Shown one piece after another: positions 1 through 8,435 of a stretch of 64,000 nt of DNA (positions within the stretch are counted from its first letter, which is position 1; the number at the start of each line of letters is the position of its first letter). The stretch covers positions 62,001 through 126,000 of the forward strand of contig CBDCME010000073.1 in NCBI GenBank assembly GCA_965218865.1, given 5' to 3'. The notes beneath the pieces were generated by a model. The model had not been told where the DNA came from, did not search any database, and saw nothing but the letters and a program-made list of their open reading frames with translations. Source of the stretch: CBDCME01 sp965218865 (GTDB lineage Bacteria; Pseudomonadota; Alphaproteobacteria; JAAXGF01). The position numbers were made by a program, and so were the translations under genes.

Positions 1-75
1 GTAGCGACGGTCAGAACTGCCGGTCCGGAGCCTGTTTGCGGGGTCGTCTAGGGTCTCCCCTCCGAGGAGGGGGAT

Positions 76-1552
76 ATGACGACTGACCAGCAAGTGAGGC
101 TACTGATGAAGTTGATCAAACAGGGGTTACCGTTGATGACGGCGACGGCGAAGGCGGGGATGAGCGAGCGTACGGCTCGCAAGTACCGCCGGACGGGGAA
201 GTTGCCGAGCGAGCTACGCGTGGCGCACACGTGGCGGACCCGTGCGGATCCGTTCGAGGAGGTGTGGGCGGAGGTCGAGGAGCTCCTCGAGCAGGACGCT
301 GGGTTGCAGGCGAAGGCAGTGTTTGATGAGCTCAGACGTCGCTACCCGGGTCGGTTCCAAGCCGGACAACTTCGCACGCTGCAGCACCGGTTCCGGGATT
401 GGCGCGCGTTACGTGGCGAGGATCGCGAGGTGTACTTCGCGCAGCGTCACTATCCAGGCGAGCAGAGCCAGTCGGACTTCACGGACATGCGTTCGCTCGG
501 CGTGACGACCGCCGGCGTTGCGTTCGAGCACTTGGCGTACCACTTCGTGCTGACGTACTCGAACTGGGAGTCGGTGAGCCTTTGCTATACCGAGACGTTC
601 GAGGTGCTCTCGGAGGGATTGCAGGAGGCGTTGTGGCGCCTCGGTGGGGTGCCCGAGGAACATCGCACGGACAACCTGTCGGCGGCGACCCACGAGCTGG
701 CGAAGAGCCGGGGACGGGGGCTGACCCGGCGCTATCGCGAGCTGCTGGAGCACTACGGTCTTCGCGGCTCGAAGAACACGCCGGGTCGAGCGCACGAGAA
801 CGGGGACGTGGAGTCCTCGCACCGGGGGTTCAAGAACGCGCTGGACCAGCGCCTTCGCCTGCGAGGCAGCCGCGATTTCCACAGCGTCGAGTCGTACTGG
901 CAATTTGTCGAGGCGCTGGTGAGCGAGCGCAACGGTGCTCGTGCCGGTCGCTTGGCCGAGGAGCGGGCGGTGCTGCGCGAGTTGCCGGCGCGGGCGCTAC
1001 CGGCCTATCGCGAGGAAGACGTCACGGTCAAGCGCTGGGGGGTCATCCGGGTGTCGGGCAAGGTGTACTCGCTTCCCTCGCGGCTGATCGGGCACCGGGT
1101 GCGGGTTCGCGTCCATGCCAATCATCTGGAGGTTTGTTACCACGGCGCGCTGGTGGCCCGGCCCGAGCGGGTGCGCGGCGAGGGTCTTGAAGGTATTGAT
1201 TACCGTCACGTGGTGCATTCGCTGATCCGCAAGCCCGGCGCGTTCCGGCGCTACGTGTACCGCGAGGCGATGTTCCCATCGGTGGTATTCCGCCGTGCCT
1301 ATGCCGCGCTGTGCGAGCGCTCGGAGAAATGGGCGGACCTGGAGTACATCCGCATCCTGCATCTTGCGGCCACCACGATGCAGTGTGAGGTGGAGGCGGC
1401 GCTCGTCGCGATGCTCGAGGCCGGGGAGGTTCCGGAGTCCGACGCCGCGCACCAGCGCTTGGCAGCCGCCGGCGTGTCCGCAGATGCAGGTGCGGATGCC
1501 GGACCTGGCCGCCTACGACGCGCTGCTCTCGGGCGAGCAGGTGTTGGCATGA
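76..1552 (+). CDS. istA: IS21 transposase IstA, frameshifted near its 3' end
   Basis: IstA is the DDE transposase of IS21 elements. The protein has an N-terminal helix-turn-helix (about residues 15-40), an integrase core (about 125-300) with the motif HRTDNLSAA, and the usual C-terminal beta region. A purine-rich ribosome site (GGAGGGGG) precedes ATG 76. The expected IstA C-terminus (PDLAAYDALLSGEQVLA, stop 1550-1552, overlapping the istB ATG as ATGA) lies in the +1 frame, while the main frame runs straight on into istB. A one-base indel near 1460-1500 would explain this. As written, codons 76-2451 form one 791-codon istA-istB open frame. Confidence 0.85.
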
Positions 1553-2451
1553 GCACCGGGACGCTGGAGCTGCGGCTCAAGGCCTTCCGGCTGCCTTCGT
1601 TCCTCGCCCACTATGCGCTGCTTGCCGACCAGGCGGCCAAAGGGGGCTGGAGCCACACGCACTACCTCGAGGAACTCGCGGCGATGGAAGCGGTCGAACG
1701 CGCCGAGCGGCGGATCGCACGACTGCTCAGTGAATCGAAGCTCGCGCGCGACAAGACGATGACGACTCTCGATACCGGGCGCTTCCCCGCGCCGGTGCGC
1801 ACCCAGATCGCGCGGCTCGCCGAGGGGCCGTTTCTCGAAGGAGCCACGAACTTGTGCGTGTTCGGCAATCCGGGCACGGGCAAGACCCATGTGGTCTCGG
1901 CGCTCGGTCACGAACTGGTGCGCCAAGGCCATTCGGTGCTCTTCACCCCGGTCTCGGCCTTGGTCGAACGCCTCCTCGAAGCGAAGCGCGATCTTCGCCT
2001 GAGCCGGGAGCTGCGCCGACTCGACCGCATCGAGTGCCTCATCCTGGACGATATCGGCTACGTGCAGCACGACCGCGGTGAGATGGAAGTGCTGTTCGCC
2101 CTGCTCGCCGAACGCTACGAGCGGCGCAGCGTCGCGATCACCTCCAACCTGGTGTTCTCCAAGTGGGACCAGATCTTCCAGGACCCGATGACCACCGCCG
2201 CCGCGATCGACCGGGTCGTCCACCACTCGGTGATCCTGGAACTCAACGTGAAGAGCTATCGAGCCGAGGCTGCGCACCAACGCACTCGGTCCGCACGCGC
2301 CGCGAAGCCTGTGGGTATGTGGACAACTGCTGCGCAGTTGTCCACATACCCACAGGCTCAACAACAACAGGAGAATTCACGATCTTCGACCCTGCTCTCG
2401 GGACCCGAAAAACCGGCAATTCCAATTGTCGCCGACGGAAAAAACAGTTGA
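1549..2451 (+). CDS. istB: IS21 helper ATPase IstB
   Basis: IstB is the AAA+ ATPase that assembles with IstA on target DNA. The start ATG 1549 is in the ATGA overlap typical of istA/istB. The protein opens MSTGTLELRLKAFRLP, has Walker A GNPGTGKTH, Walker B LILDDIGY and the SNLVFSKWDQIF segment that marks IstB. The family C-terminus is reached near position 2290; the frame then continues through the hairpin at 2306-2358 to 2451, so the last 50 or so residues are probably not functional. The same frame is open upstream into istA because of the indel there. Confidence 0.88.
   Translation: MSTGTLELRLKAFRLPSFLAHYALLADQAAKGGWSHTHYLEELAAMEAVERAERRIARLLSESKLARDKTMTTLDTGRFPAPVRTQIARLAEGPFLEGATNLCVFGNPGTGKTHVVSALGHELVRQGHSVLFTPVSALVERLLEAKRDLRLSRELRRLDRIECLILDDIGYVQHDRGEMEVLFALLAERYERRSVAITSNLVFSKWDQIFQDPMTTAAAIDRVVHHSVILELNVKSYRAEAAHQRTRSARAAKPVGMWTTAAQLSTYPQAQQQQENSRSSTLLSGPEKPAIPIVADGKNS
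2306..2358. repeat. 24-bp perfect hairpin near the IS21 right end
   Basis: Arms 2306-2329 and 2335-2358 are perfect reverse complements (AGCCTGTGGGTATGTGG...) around a 5-base loop. The hairpin lies just after the conserved part of istB, inside the element. There is no T-run on either strand, so it is not a classical terminator; it may be a transcription or translation attenuator or a transposase site. Confidence 0.85.
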
Positions 2452-2570
2452 CGCTGACCACGAGGGTAGAACTCGCCGCGTTCGGGGGTTGCGCCGTAGA
2501 GGGCTGCCTGCTCGCAGACGGTTGCGGTGGCGGACTGGTTCTGGGTGTCGACGCTGTCGATATCGAACAT
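2447..2570 (-). pseudogene. 5' fragment of an unknown gene cut by IS21
   Basis: A strong ribosome site (AGGAGAA) precedes an ATG at 2570 that opens MFDIDSVDTQNQSATATV. The frame gives 42 sensible residues (…ALYGATPERGEFYPRGQRQL) and then enters the IS21 right end. I do not recognise the family. It is downstream of ssb on the same strand, so it was probably part of the same gene cluster. The rest of the gene should lie left of the IS21 element, outside the window. Confidence 0.6.
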
Positions 2571-2876
2571 GACGTTCTCCTGCTTGAGAGTGAAGGGCGT
2601 TTTTGCCCGGGACCGGAGCGTCGCTCCGATGTGATGGGCCATCACGTCGGGAGGAGTAATTCTTTCCACCTGCACCGCCCCCCTTCGGCGCTTCGGCCTG
2701 GCACCGCGTTCGGGGTTGACGCGCGGGCCGTGCCGCTCCCTGGCAAGCGGCAACGCGAAGCGGCTCGCCCTACATCCCCTGCCCGCCATGCACACCGCCG
2801 TCATCGGTAGACGGGATGGGTGCGGACGCGTCCCGCGCGGAGCGCGGGCGGGGACGGACTCGAAACCGGCTGCAAG

Positions 2877-2906
2877 AAAAAAGGGCGACCGCTGGTGCGG
2901 CCGCCC
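2877..2906 (-). terminator. Rho-independent terminator after ssb
   Basis: Read on the minus strand, a GGGCGGCCGC / GCGGTCGCCC stem with loop ACCA (2883-2906) is followed directly by six T residues (2877-2882). It lies 30 bases past the ssb stop codon and matches the intrinsic terminator pattern closely. Confidence 0.9.
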
Positions 2907-2935
2907 GAGTTGGAGGGAGGAAGGGAGGGGTCGGG

Positions 2936-3391
2936 TCAGAGCGGAATCGGGTCCGAATCCGTATCGTCGACCCGCGCCGGGGTCTCGCCGTTCACGGGCG
3001 CCGACGCCGGGTCGGCCGCGGCCGGTACGCCGTTGCCGTTCGGCTTGTCGAGGAACTGGATCCTGTGGCCGGGGACGACCAGGATCTCGGTCGAGAAGCG
3101 GTCGCCGTCTTCGTCGGGCTTCGACCAGCGGCGGGTCTGGAGCTTGCCCTCGGCGTGGACGAGGCGGCCCTTCTTCGCGTGCTTGTCCAGCATGTCGATG
3201 AGGCCGTCCTGGAAGGTGACGATGCGGTGCCACTCGGTGCGGTCGACCTTCTCGCCGGAGTTGCGGTCGATATACGACTCATCGGTCGCGACACTCAGAT
3301 TGGCGACGCGCCCGCCGTTCATGAGGTGATTGACGGTGACGTCGGCGCCGAGGCGGCCGATGAGTTCGACGCGGTTCATTCCGAAGGCCAT
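2936..3391 (-). CDS. ssb: Single-stranded DNA-binding protein
   Basis: SSB coats single-stranded DNA during replication, repair or element transfer. The 151-residue protein opens MAFGMNRVELIGRLGADVTV and shows the OB-fold signatures NLSVATDESY, TEWHRIVTF, KGRLVHAEGKLQTR and RFSTEILV. The tail ends DSDPIPL, a variant of the acidic DDDIPF tip that binds partner proteins. It is shorter than a typical chromosomal alphaproteobacterial SSB (about 165-180 aa) and sits among accessory genes, so it is probably the SSB of a plasmid or integrative element and not the housekeeping copy. It is followed by an intrinsic terminator. Confidence 0.95.
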   Translation of the reverse strand: MAFGMNRVELIGRLGADVTVNHLMNGGRVANLSVATDESYIDRNSGEKVDRTEWHRIVTFQDGLIDMLDKHAKKGRLVHAEGKLQTRRWSKPDEDGDRFSTEILVVPGHRIQFLDKPNGNGVPAAADPASAPVNGETPARVDDTDSDPIPL

Positions 3392-3496
3392 TGCGGTTTC
3401 TTCTGGGTCTGGATGATGACGATGGGTTGGCGAACGTCCGGGCGCCGGGCATCTCTCTCCCCGACCCCCTTCCGTTCACTTCCCGCTCGCTTCGCT

Positions 3497-3558
3497 CTAC
3501 CTCTCGTCCGGCGGCACCTCCCGGTCGGGGCAGCGCCGGGCCCGGTCGTCGGCGATGG
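3497..3558 (-). pseudogene. 3' fragment of a ~55-aa gene split by the RIT element
   Basis: The minus-strand frame reads SDAIADDRARRCPDREVPPDER and stops at 3497, about 105 bases upstream of ssb. The 5' part of the same gene lies at 7292-7379 on the other side of the RIT element. Joining the two flanks gives one small protein of roughly 55 residues. I do not recognise it. Confidence 0.6.
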
Positions 3559-3598
3559 CGTCGCTTATGGTGACCAGATTTCTATGGTGAGCCGGTGC
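3559..3598. repeat. Left inverted repeat of the RIT element
   Basis: This 40-bp sequence begins CGTCGCTTATGGTGACC and is the exact reverse complement of 7226-7265. It contains two copies of the motif TATGGTGA. Confidence 0.93.
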
Positions 3599-3692
3599 TC
3601 GTAACCTCTTGATAGTACGTGGACTAGCGTGCAAAAAACTCACCATAAGAATACGGTTTTCCTCGCGGTAATCAGCCAAGAGGAGAACGAAG

Positions 3693-5258
3693 ATGCGACC
3701 GCAAGCTGCAAATCACCATTCACCGAAGACGATCGACAGCCTGTACAAGGATGTCTTGTCCGATTTCGAGGACTCTCTAAAACAGGAAGGTCGTTCCACC
3801 CTTTCGTCCAACAAGAACCTAGGAACGGCGAGGCATTTCCTTGTTTGGCTTGGATTGCAGGGCATCCCGTTGGAGTCCGTAGATGAAGCCGCTCTGTTGG
3901 GCTATCGGGACCACCACTGCGATTGTTTTGCTTGGAAAAACGGTTCTCGCGGGAAACCGCGACGCCACGGACGGGATCGCTTTGCCATCAAGCGCGCAAT
4001 GCGATTTGTTGAATTTCTGGAAGACACCGGACGGATAAAGCATCCCGACGAACGGTTAAAGGGCAACCGTTTCCTGGAGCAGTTCATCGGCGAATGCAAG
4101 ACTCAGGGCTTTCGATCTTCGGCTCTGCGCTGTCGTCGAGATGTCTCTCAACATTTCCTTGTCTGGCTTCATCGGTCCAGAATATCGATGAAGGCCGTAA
4201 ACGCCGACGTCGTGGAGAGATTTCTTCACCACGATTGCCTCTGTTCAAATCGGTTGCGAACCCCCAAGAAGTATGTCGCAGCTGGCAAGTATGCCGGCTA
4301 CGTCGGGCAGTTCGTCAGCTTCCTGACGCGGCAAGGGGTTGTTCCGAGTGTCCCGGATGTGCCCGAGCCAAAGTCAGAGGGAGAGCTGGATGCCTTTTGC
4401 ACCTGGCTTGAACAGAACCGCGGCTTGCGTCCCGAAACGATCCGGGCCTATCGCCATACGATGACGTCGCTCCTGCCGGATCTGGGAACGGATCCGACTC
4501 AATATGACGCGGCATCTATTCGCCGGGTTCTTCTAGACCGCTTTCCCAAGGTCTCGCAGTACCAAGCACAACTTCTGACGAGGCGCCTGCGCATGTATCT
4601 GCGCTTTCTTTCCTCGACGGGCGCCTGTCCGGCGGCACTTTCCAGTTCCCTGCTGGCACCGCGGTCATATCAGTTCTCGAAGTTGCCGCGCTACATCTCC
4701 ATGGGAGCTATCGAGCGCATTATCGCAACCTGTGACACCGATACGGAAGTCGGAACGCGAGACCGAGCTGTGTTGCTACTGCTAGCTCGGCTTGGTTTGC
4801 GCGCCGGAGATGTCTGGGGTCTCCGGCTCTCGGATATCGACTGGGAAAACGCCCAGATTCAGGTCTGGGGGAAGTCCAAGCGGCCCGCGAAGCTGCCTCT
4901 GCCTCAGGATGTCGGCGATGCGTTGCTGCAATACATTGTGGAGGCGCGTCCGCGCGTAGAGGCGACGAGAGTGTTTTTGCGCTCTATGGCGCCGCACACC
5001 CCCTTTACGTCTTCCGGGGCAATATCGGCAATCGTTAGCCGCGCCGTTACGCGTGCCGGCGTAGCGGCTCCGGGCGGTCACGGCGCCCACCTGCTGCGCC
5101 ACTCCATTGCCACCCACATGCTTCGGTCCGGCGTCTCAATGGACCTCATAGGAGCGCTGCTCAGGCATGAATCGCAGCAGACCACCATGCTGTATGCCAA
5201 GACCGATACCTCGATGCTGCAAGAAGTTGCGCAGCCGTGGCTGGGAGGTGCGCGATGA
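3693..5258 (+). CDS. ritA: Tyrosine recombinase, first of the RIT trio
   Basis: This 521-residue protein is a site-specific recombinase or integrase. The catalytic half is in the last 180 residues: LGLRAGDV carries the first arginine, HLLRHS the H-x-x-R pair and TTMLYAKTD the nucleophilic tyrosine. The N-terminal 300 residues hold one or two SAM-like core-binding domains, which makes it the longest of the three recombinases, as usual for RIT elements. A ribosome site (AAGAGGAGAAC) precedes ATG 3693. Its stop overlaps the start of the second recombinase (ATGA at 5255-5258), which implies coupled translation. Confidence 0.93.
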   Translation: MRPQAANHHSPKTIDSLYKDVLSDFEDSLKQEGRSTLSSNKNLGTARHFLVWLGLQGIPLESVDEAALLGYRDHHCDCFAWKNGSRGKPRRHGRDRFAIKRAMRFVEFLEDTGRIKHPDERLKGNRFLEQFIGECKTQGFRSSALRCRRDVSQHFLVWLHRSRISMKAVNADVVERFLHHDCLCSNRLRTPKKYVAAGKYAGYVGQFVSFLTRQGVVPSVPDVPEPKSEGELDAFCTWLEQNRGLRPETIRAYRHTMTSLLPDLGTDPTQYDAASIRRVLLDRFPKVSQYQAQLLTRRLRMYLRFLSSTGACPAALSSSLLAPRSYQFSKLPRYISMGAIERIIATCDTDTEVGTRDRAVLLLLARLGLRAGDVWGLRLSDIDWENAQIQVWGKSKRPAKLPLPQDVGDALLQYIVEARPRVEATRVFLRSMAPHTPFTSSGAISAIVSRAVTRAGVAAPGGHGAHLLRHSIATHMLRSGVSMDLIGALLRHESQQTTMLYAKTDTSMLQEVAQPWLGGAR

Positions 5259-6178
5259 CAACAATGCAACATGTGGAGCGCTACATAGTTCTGAAGCAAC
5301 ATCTCGGCTTTCGCTATGACAAGGAATCGAAGATTCTGCGAGCCTATGCCCGGAAGGCCGACGAACTCGCCCAGGACTTCTTGCGCGCCGACGCCATGGT
5401 CGAATGGGCTGCCCAAGCCGTTACGATCTACGCTGCTCGCACGCGACTGGCGACTCTTCGCAACTTCTCCGAGTGGCTACGTTCCGAAGACGCACGACAC
5501 GAGATTCCCCCCAAGGGGATACTGGGCTACGGGAGAAAAAAGCGTCCCACTCCACATCTGCTGACGGCCGAAGAGATCCGATTGGTGATGGACGCCGCAA
5601 TGACCCTTCCGCCAGCCGGCTCGATTACGCCACATGCTATTCACTGCATGATCGGACTGGTCGCCGCAACGGGGCTAAGGGCACGCGAAGCGGCGTCGCT
5701 TCGGCTCTCGGATATCACGCCGGACGGCCTGGTTATACGGGAAAGCAAATTCCGCAAAACCAGGCTTGTGGCCCTGCACCCGTCTGTTCGCAATGCTCTC
5801 CAACGATACGTTGGGCTCAGAACACAAATGGGCGGGTCCGAAGACCACTTGTTCGTTCTGTCGACCGGACGGCAAATATCTTCCAAGTACTTCTCTGACA
5901 GGTTTAGCGAGTTGGCTCGCGGCGTGGGCCTCAAGGAGTGCAACGGAAGAGTCGGGCCGACAGTGCACAGCTTGCGTCACAGCTTCGCAGTCCGATCTCT
6001 GGAGGCAGCGACGGCGACCGATCCTGACAAAATCAGCCGACACATGACGGCGTTGAGCACCTATCTCGGTCACGGACACATCGCCTGTACGTACTGGTAT
6101 CTGGAAGCAACTCCCGCCCTGCTGCAATCGATCGCTGATGCAACGGAGAACGCACATAAGCGGAGGGCAGAACGATGA
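5255..6178 (+). CDS. ritB: Tyrosine recombinase, second of the RIT trio
   Basis: The 307-residue protein starts at ATG 5255 within the ATGA overlap (MTTMQHVERYIVLKQHLGF). The catalytic signatures are TGLRAREA, HSLRHS and CTYWYLEAT, and the whole R-H-R-Y set appears present. Its 3' end overlaps the third gene by 4 bases. In RIT elements the three proteins come from three separate subfamilies and are thought to act together on the inverted ends; that cooperation is inferred here. Confidence 0.93.
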   Translation: MTTMQHVERYIVLKQHLGFRYDKESKILRAYARKADELAQDFLRADAMVEWAAQAVTIYAARTRLATLRNFSEWLRSEDARHEIPPKGILGYGRKKRPTPHLLTAEEIRLVMDAAMTLPPAGSITPHAIHCMIGLVAATGLRAREAASLRLSDITPDGLVIRESKFRKTRLVALHPSVRNALQRYVGLRTQMGGSEDHLFVLSTGRQISSKYFSDRFSELARGVGLKECNGRVGPTVHSLRHSFAVRSLEAATATDPDKISRHMTALSTYLGHGHIACTYWYLEATPALLQSIADATENAHKRRAER

Positions 6179-7173
6179 CCGATCTTGCCCCCCAGGTTGC
6201 TGCGTTCCTTCGTGAACATCTGCCGCGTGACCGACGTGCCAGCCGCCATACGATTGCGAGCTATGCGCTTACCTTGCAACTACTGATCGGCTTTGCCGCA
6301 AACCGGCTGACCATTCGACCTTGCCGGCTGGCGATCGAGCAACTCACCGTGCCGCTCATCCTCGACTTTCTTGAAAGCCTGGAGCGGGAACGGGGGAACA
6401 CGGTTCGCACCCGCAATCTGCGTCTCGCGGCCATAAAGGCGTTCTTCCGATATATCGAGTTCAGGGTTCCCGAATGTCTCGATCTGGCGCTGCAGGTGAG
6501 CGCGATCCCCTACAAGCGCTTTGACCGGGCTTTGGTCGATTACCTCGATCGAGACGAGGTACAGGCGTTGCTGAATGCCCCCGATACCACCACCTCCAAT
6601 GGCATACGGGATCGGGCGATGCTTCATCTGGCCTATGCTGCCGGGCTGAGGGTGTCGGAGCTGGTCGAACTGAAACGCAAGGATCTTGGATTGCACCTCG
6701 AGACCATCCACGTGATGGGGAAAGGTCGTCGGGAGCGGATGCTTCCTTTGTGGAAGGAAACGCAAGTCGCCTTGGAGGAGTGGCTTGCGGTTCGGCCGGA
6801 GAGTAGAGCTGGTCATCTGTTCCTCAACGCCCGCGGCGAAAAACTGAGTCGTCATGGATTCGCGCGTCGTCTGGCGCTGCATGTGGAGTTTGTCCGTTCC
6901 AAAATGCCTTCGCTTGCAGGAAAGCGCGTCAGCCCGCACGTCCTTCGACACAGCTGCGCGATCCACTCGCTCGAAGCCACGAGGGACATACGCAAGGTAT
7001 CGCTGTGGTTGGGGCATGCAAGCCTGCAAACGACTGAAGTTTATTTGAGGGCGGACCCGATCCAGAAGCTGGAGGTACTGTCCGACATGGTTCCGCCGAA
7101 TATCAGGAAGGGCAAGTTCAGAGAGGTTCCCGATGAGTTGATGAAGATGCTCAGCGAGCTCAAGAAAACCTAA
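6175..7173 (+). CDS. ritC: Tyrosine recombinase, third of the RIT trio
   Basis: The 332-residue protein starts at ATG 6175 (ATGA overlap). It has an N-terminal SAM-like domain (about 5-95) and a catalytic domain with AAGLRVSELVEL, HVLRHSCAIH, LGHASLQTTEVYLRAD and the final tyrosine. It resembles XerC/D-type integrases more than the first two genes do. The stop lies 52 bases before the right inverted repeat. Confidence 0.93.
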   Translation: MTDLAPQVAAFLREHLPRDRRASRHTIASYALTLQLLIGFAANRLTIRPCRLAIEQLTVPLILDFLESLERERGNTVRTRNLRLAAIKAFFRYIEFRVPECLDLALQVSAIPYKRFDRALVDYLDRDEVQALLNAPDTTTSNGIRDRAMLHLAYAAGLRVSELVELKRKDLGLHLETIHVMGKGRRERMLPLWKETQVALEEWLAVRPESRAGHLFLNARGEKLSRHGFARRLALHVEFVRSKMPSLAGKRVSPHVLRHSCAIHSLEATRDIRKVSLWLGHASLQTTEVYLRADPIQKLEVLSDMVPPNIRKGKFREVPDELMKMLSELKKT

Positions 7174-7225
7174 ACCTATGGTGAGTTCCTGGTGCCCGAA
7201 ATCCAACTGCATCAGGGGGTTAAGG

Positions 7226-7265
7226 GCACCGGCTCACCATAGAAATCTGGTCACCATAAGCGACG
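7226..7265. repeat. Right inverted repeat of the RIT element
   Basis: It ends ...CACCATAAGCGACG and is the exact reverse complement of 3559-3598. Confidence 0.93.
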
Positions 7266-7291
7266 TTATGGAGAGATTTCCATAACGTCGC
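7260..7291. repeat. Palindrome at the RIT/target border
   Basis: Thirteen-base perfect arms (GCGACGTTATGGA at 7260-7272 and its complement at 7279-7291) surround a 6-base loop. The left arm overlaps the end of the RIT inverted repeat and the right arm runs into the disrupted gene. It may be part of the recombination site. Confidence 0.75.
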
Positions 7292-7379
7292 GGACCGAAC
7301 GGGTGTCGAGGCCGAGCTCGGCGATGAGTTCGCCGGCGGCCGGGGTTACGGGGTCATAGTCGGTGTCGAAAGCGAACAT
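7266..7379 (-). pseudogene. 5' fragment of a ~55-aa gene split by the RIT element
   Basis: ATG 7379 opens MFAFDTDYDPVTPAAGELIA, followed by ELGLDTRSVRDVM, and then the frame stops at a TAA in the RIT border palindrome. The continuation (SDAIADDRARRCP...) is found at 3558-3497. The amino-acid composition is natural and the start has purine-rich sequence upstream, but the family is not recognised. Confidence 0.6.
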
Positions 7380-7576
7380 GAGCAGGGTCTCCCTTACGGT
7401 TGCCGCGCCCGCCGCGCGAGGGAGACCGCCTCCCTCTCATCTGCCGGGCACTCGCCCGGCGCTCGCTTCGCTCTGGCTCGAAGGGGGAGACCGCAGTCCG
7501 GGAGACCCCACCAGGTCCAAGGCGCCAGCGACGATGCTGATTCCGGACCGCGCCCCCGGTCGCCGCCGCCGGACGG

Positions 7577-7895
7577 TTACGCCCAGGCGGTATAGGTCTG
7601 CATGGGCGAGATATCGCTCAGCACCTCGACCTGGTCGAACGACAGCTTCGCGAAGGTGAGGCAGGCGGCGACCTCGGCCACGCTGTCGTAGGTGCCGTGG
7701 TCGTCGCCCGTGGCCAACTCGATGACGGTGTACTGCGCCGGCCAGATCGGGATGCCACGGAAGTGGTCCGAGCGCTCGTAAGACCTCTTCGCGCAGGGTT
7801 CGCACCTTGCCGCGCCCTGCGCGGGCTGGCCGCAGTCGGTGCACTGTCCCCGCGCCCGGCGCTCGGCGTAGCGCCTGCCGGCGGCGGCGTTCTTG
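7577..7895 (-). pseudogene. 3' fragment of the zinc-ribbon protein gene
   Basis: The minus-strand frame reads NAAAGRRYAERRARGQCTDC with a C-x2-C-x9-C-x2-C module (CTDC...CEPC), followed by SYERSDHFRGIPIWPAQYTV and an acidic C-terminal domain ending TYTAWA. The N-terminal four modules of the same protein lie at 11490-12197, beyond the serine-recombinase element. The two parts join at ERKN/NAAAG to make a protein of about 340 residues with five metal-binding modules. A weak start at 7915 could still allow a 112-residue product. Confidence 0.8.
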
Positions 7896-7947
7896 GACAC
7901 AGGATTCAACTGCACCCCTTGGATGCGTTGAGGGGCGCAACTTCCGT

Positions 7948-8253
7948 GTGACGCACCTGTTTCATCCTCTTCACGGACGCGAGTTCGAGCTGGTCGAGGT
8001 CAGGTCGGTGCAGGGTGTGGGATGGGTCCATTACACGGGTGATGACGGGGTGCTGCGCAGCATTCGTCAGGCTTTTACCAGTGCTGCGGCGGTGGATCCG
8101 TTTGTGGGGGTGGCGGCGGGCCGGTCGGCGTTCCGTGTCTCGGATCTGCTCGCGTTGGCGGCATTGCTGGACAGCCTGGACGGAGACGGTCGCGCTGGGA
8201 GGGAGAGCGACGGCGGGGCGGAGACTGTCAAGGAGATTTTGCCGCATGTGTAA
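7948..8253 (+). CDS. DUF5372-like small protein of the recombinase element
   Basis: The 101-residue protein starts at GTG 7948 (VTHLFHPLHGREFELVEVRS). It has the conserved pattern of DUF5372-type proteins found beside serine recombinases: HPLHGREFELVE, a central region around the DPFVGVAAGRSAF segment, and a short hydrophobic tail. The function is unknown. It is the first gene inside the left border of the element, about 180 bases before the helix-turn-helix gene. The family name is from recall of its signature, not from a search. Confidence 0.7.
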   Translation: MTHLFHPLHGREFELVEVRSVQGVGWVHYTGDDGVLRSIRQAFTSAAAVDPFVGVAAGRSAFRVSDLLALAALLDSLDGDGRAGRESDGGAETVKEILPHV

Positions 8254-8435
8254 GAACATTTTTGCGCATCAAAGGCGAAAGCAGGGTATCTCGACGGCCA
8301 GAGAGATGGCGGTGATTGGCTTATATGTGGGGTTTTCCAGGTTCTTTTCAATCAAAGAGGAGGGGGCGGGGCTTGATGTGGTGTCGGAAAGGTGCATAAA
8401 TAGATTTACATTCCTTTCTCGATGGAGCCCGCGCG

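Larger units (their letters stand above)
1..2446 (+). mobile_element. IS21-family insertion sequence (left end not resolved)
   Basis: The element carries an istA/istB pair and ends on the right at about 2446, where the leftward gene that starts at 2570 is cut. The right end read inward begins TGTTTTTTCC, in keeping with the TG...CA ends of IS21 elements. The left end cannot be fixed in the first 75 bases and may lie outside the window. The insertion destroys the gene downstream of ssb. Confidence 0.75.
3559..7265 (+). mobile_element. RIT (recombinase-in-trio) element
   Basis: Three different tyrosine recombinase genes in one direction, with 4-base stop/start overlaps, are bounded by 40-bp perfect inverted repeats. 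This is the hallmark of RIT elements. The insertion splits a small minus-strand gene upstream of ssb. Additional short inverted copies of TATGGTGAG lie just inside both ends (about 3644-3653 and 7178-7187) and could be recombinase-binding sites. Confidence 0.9.
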
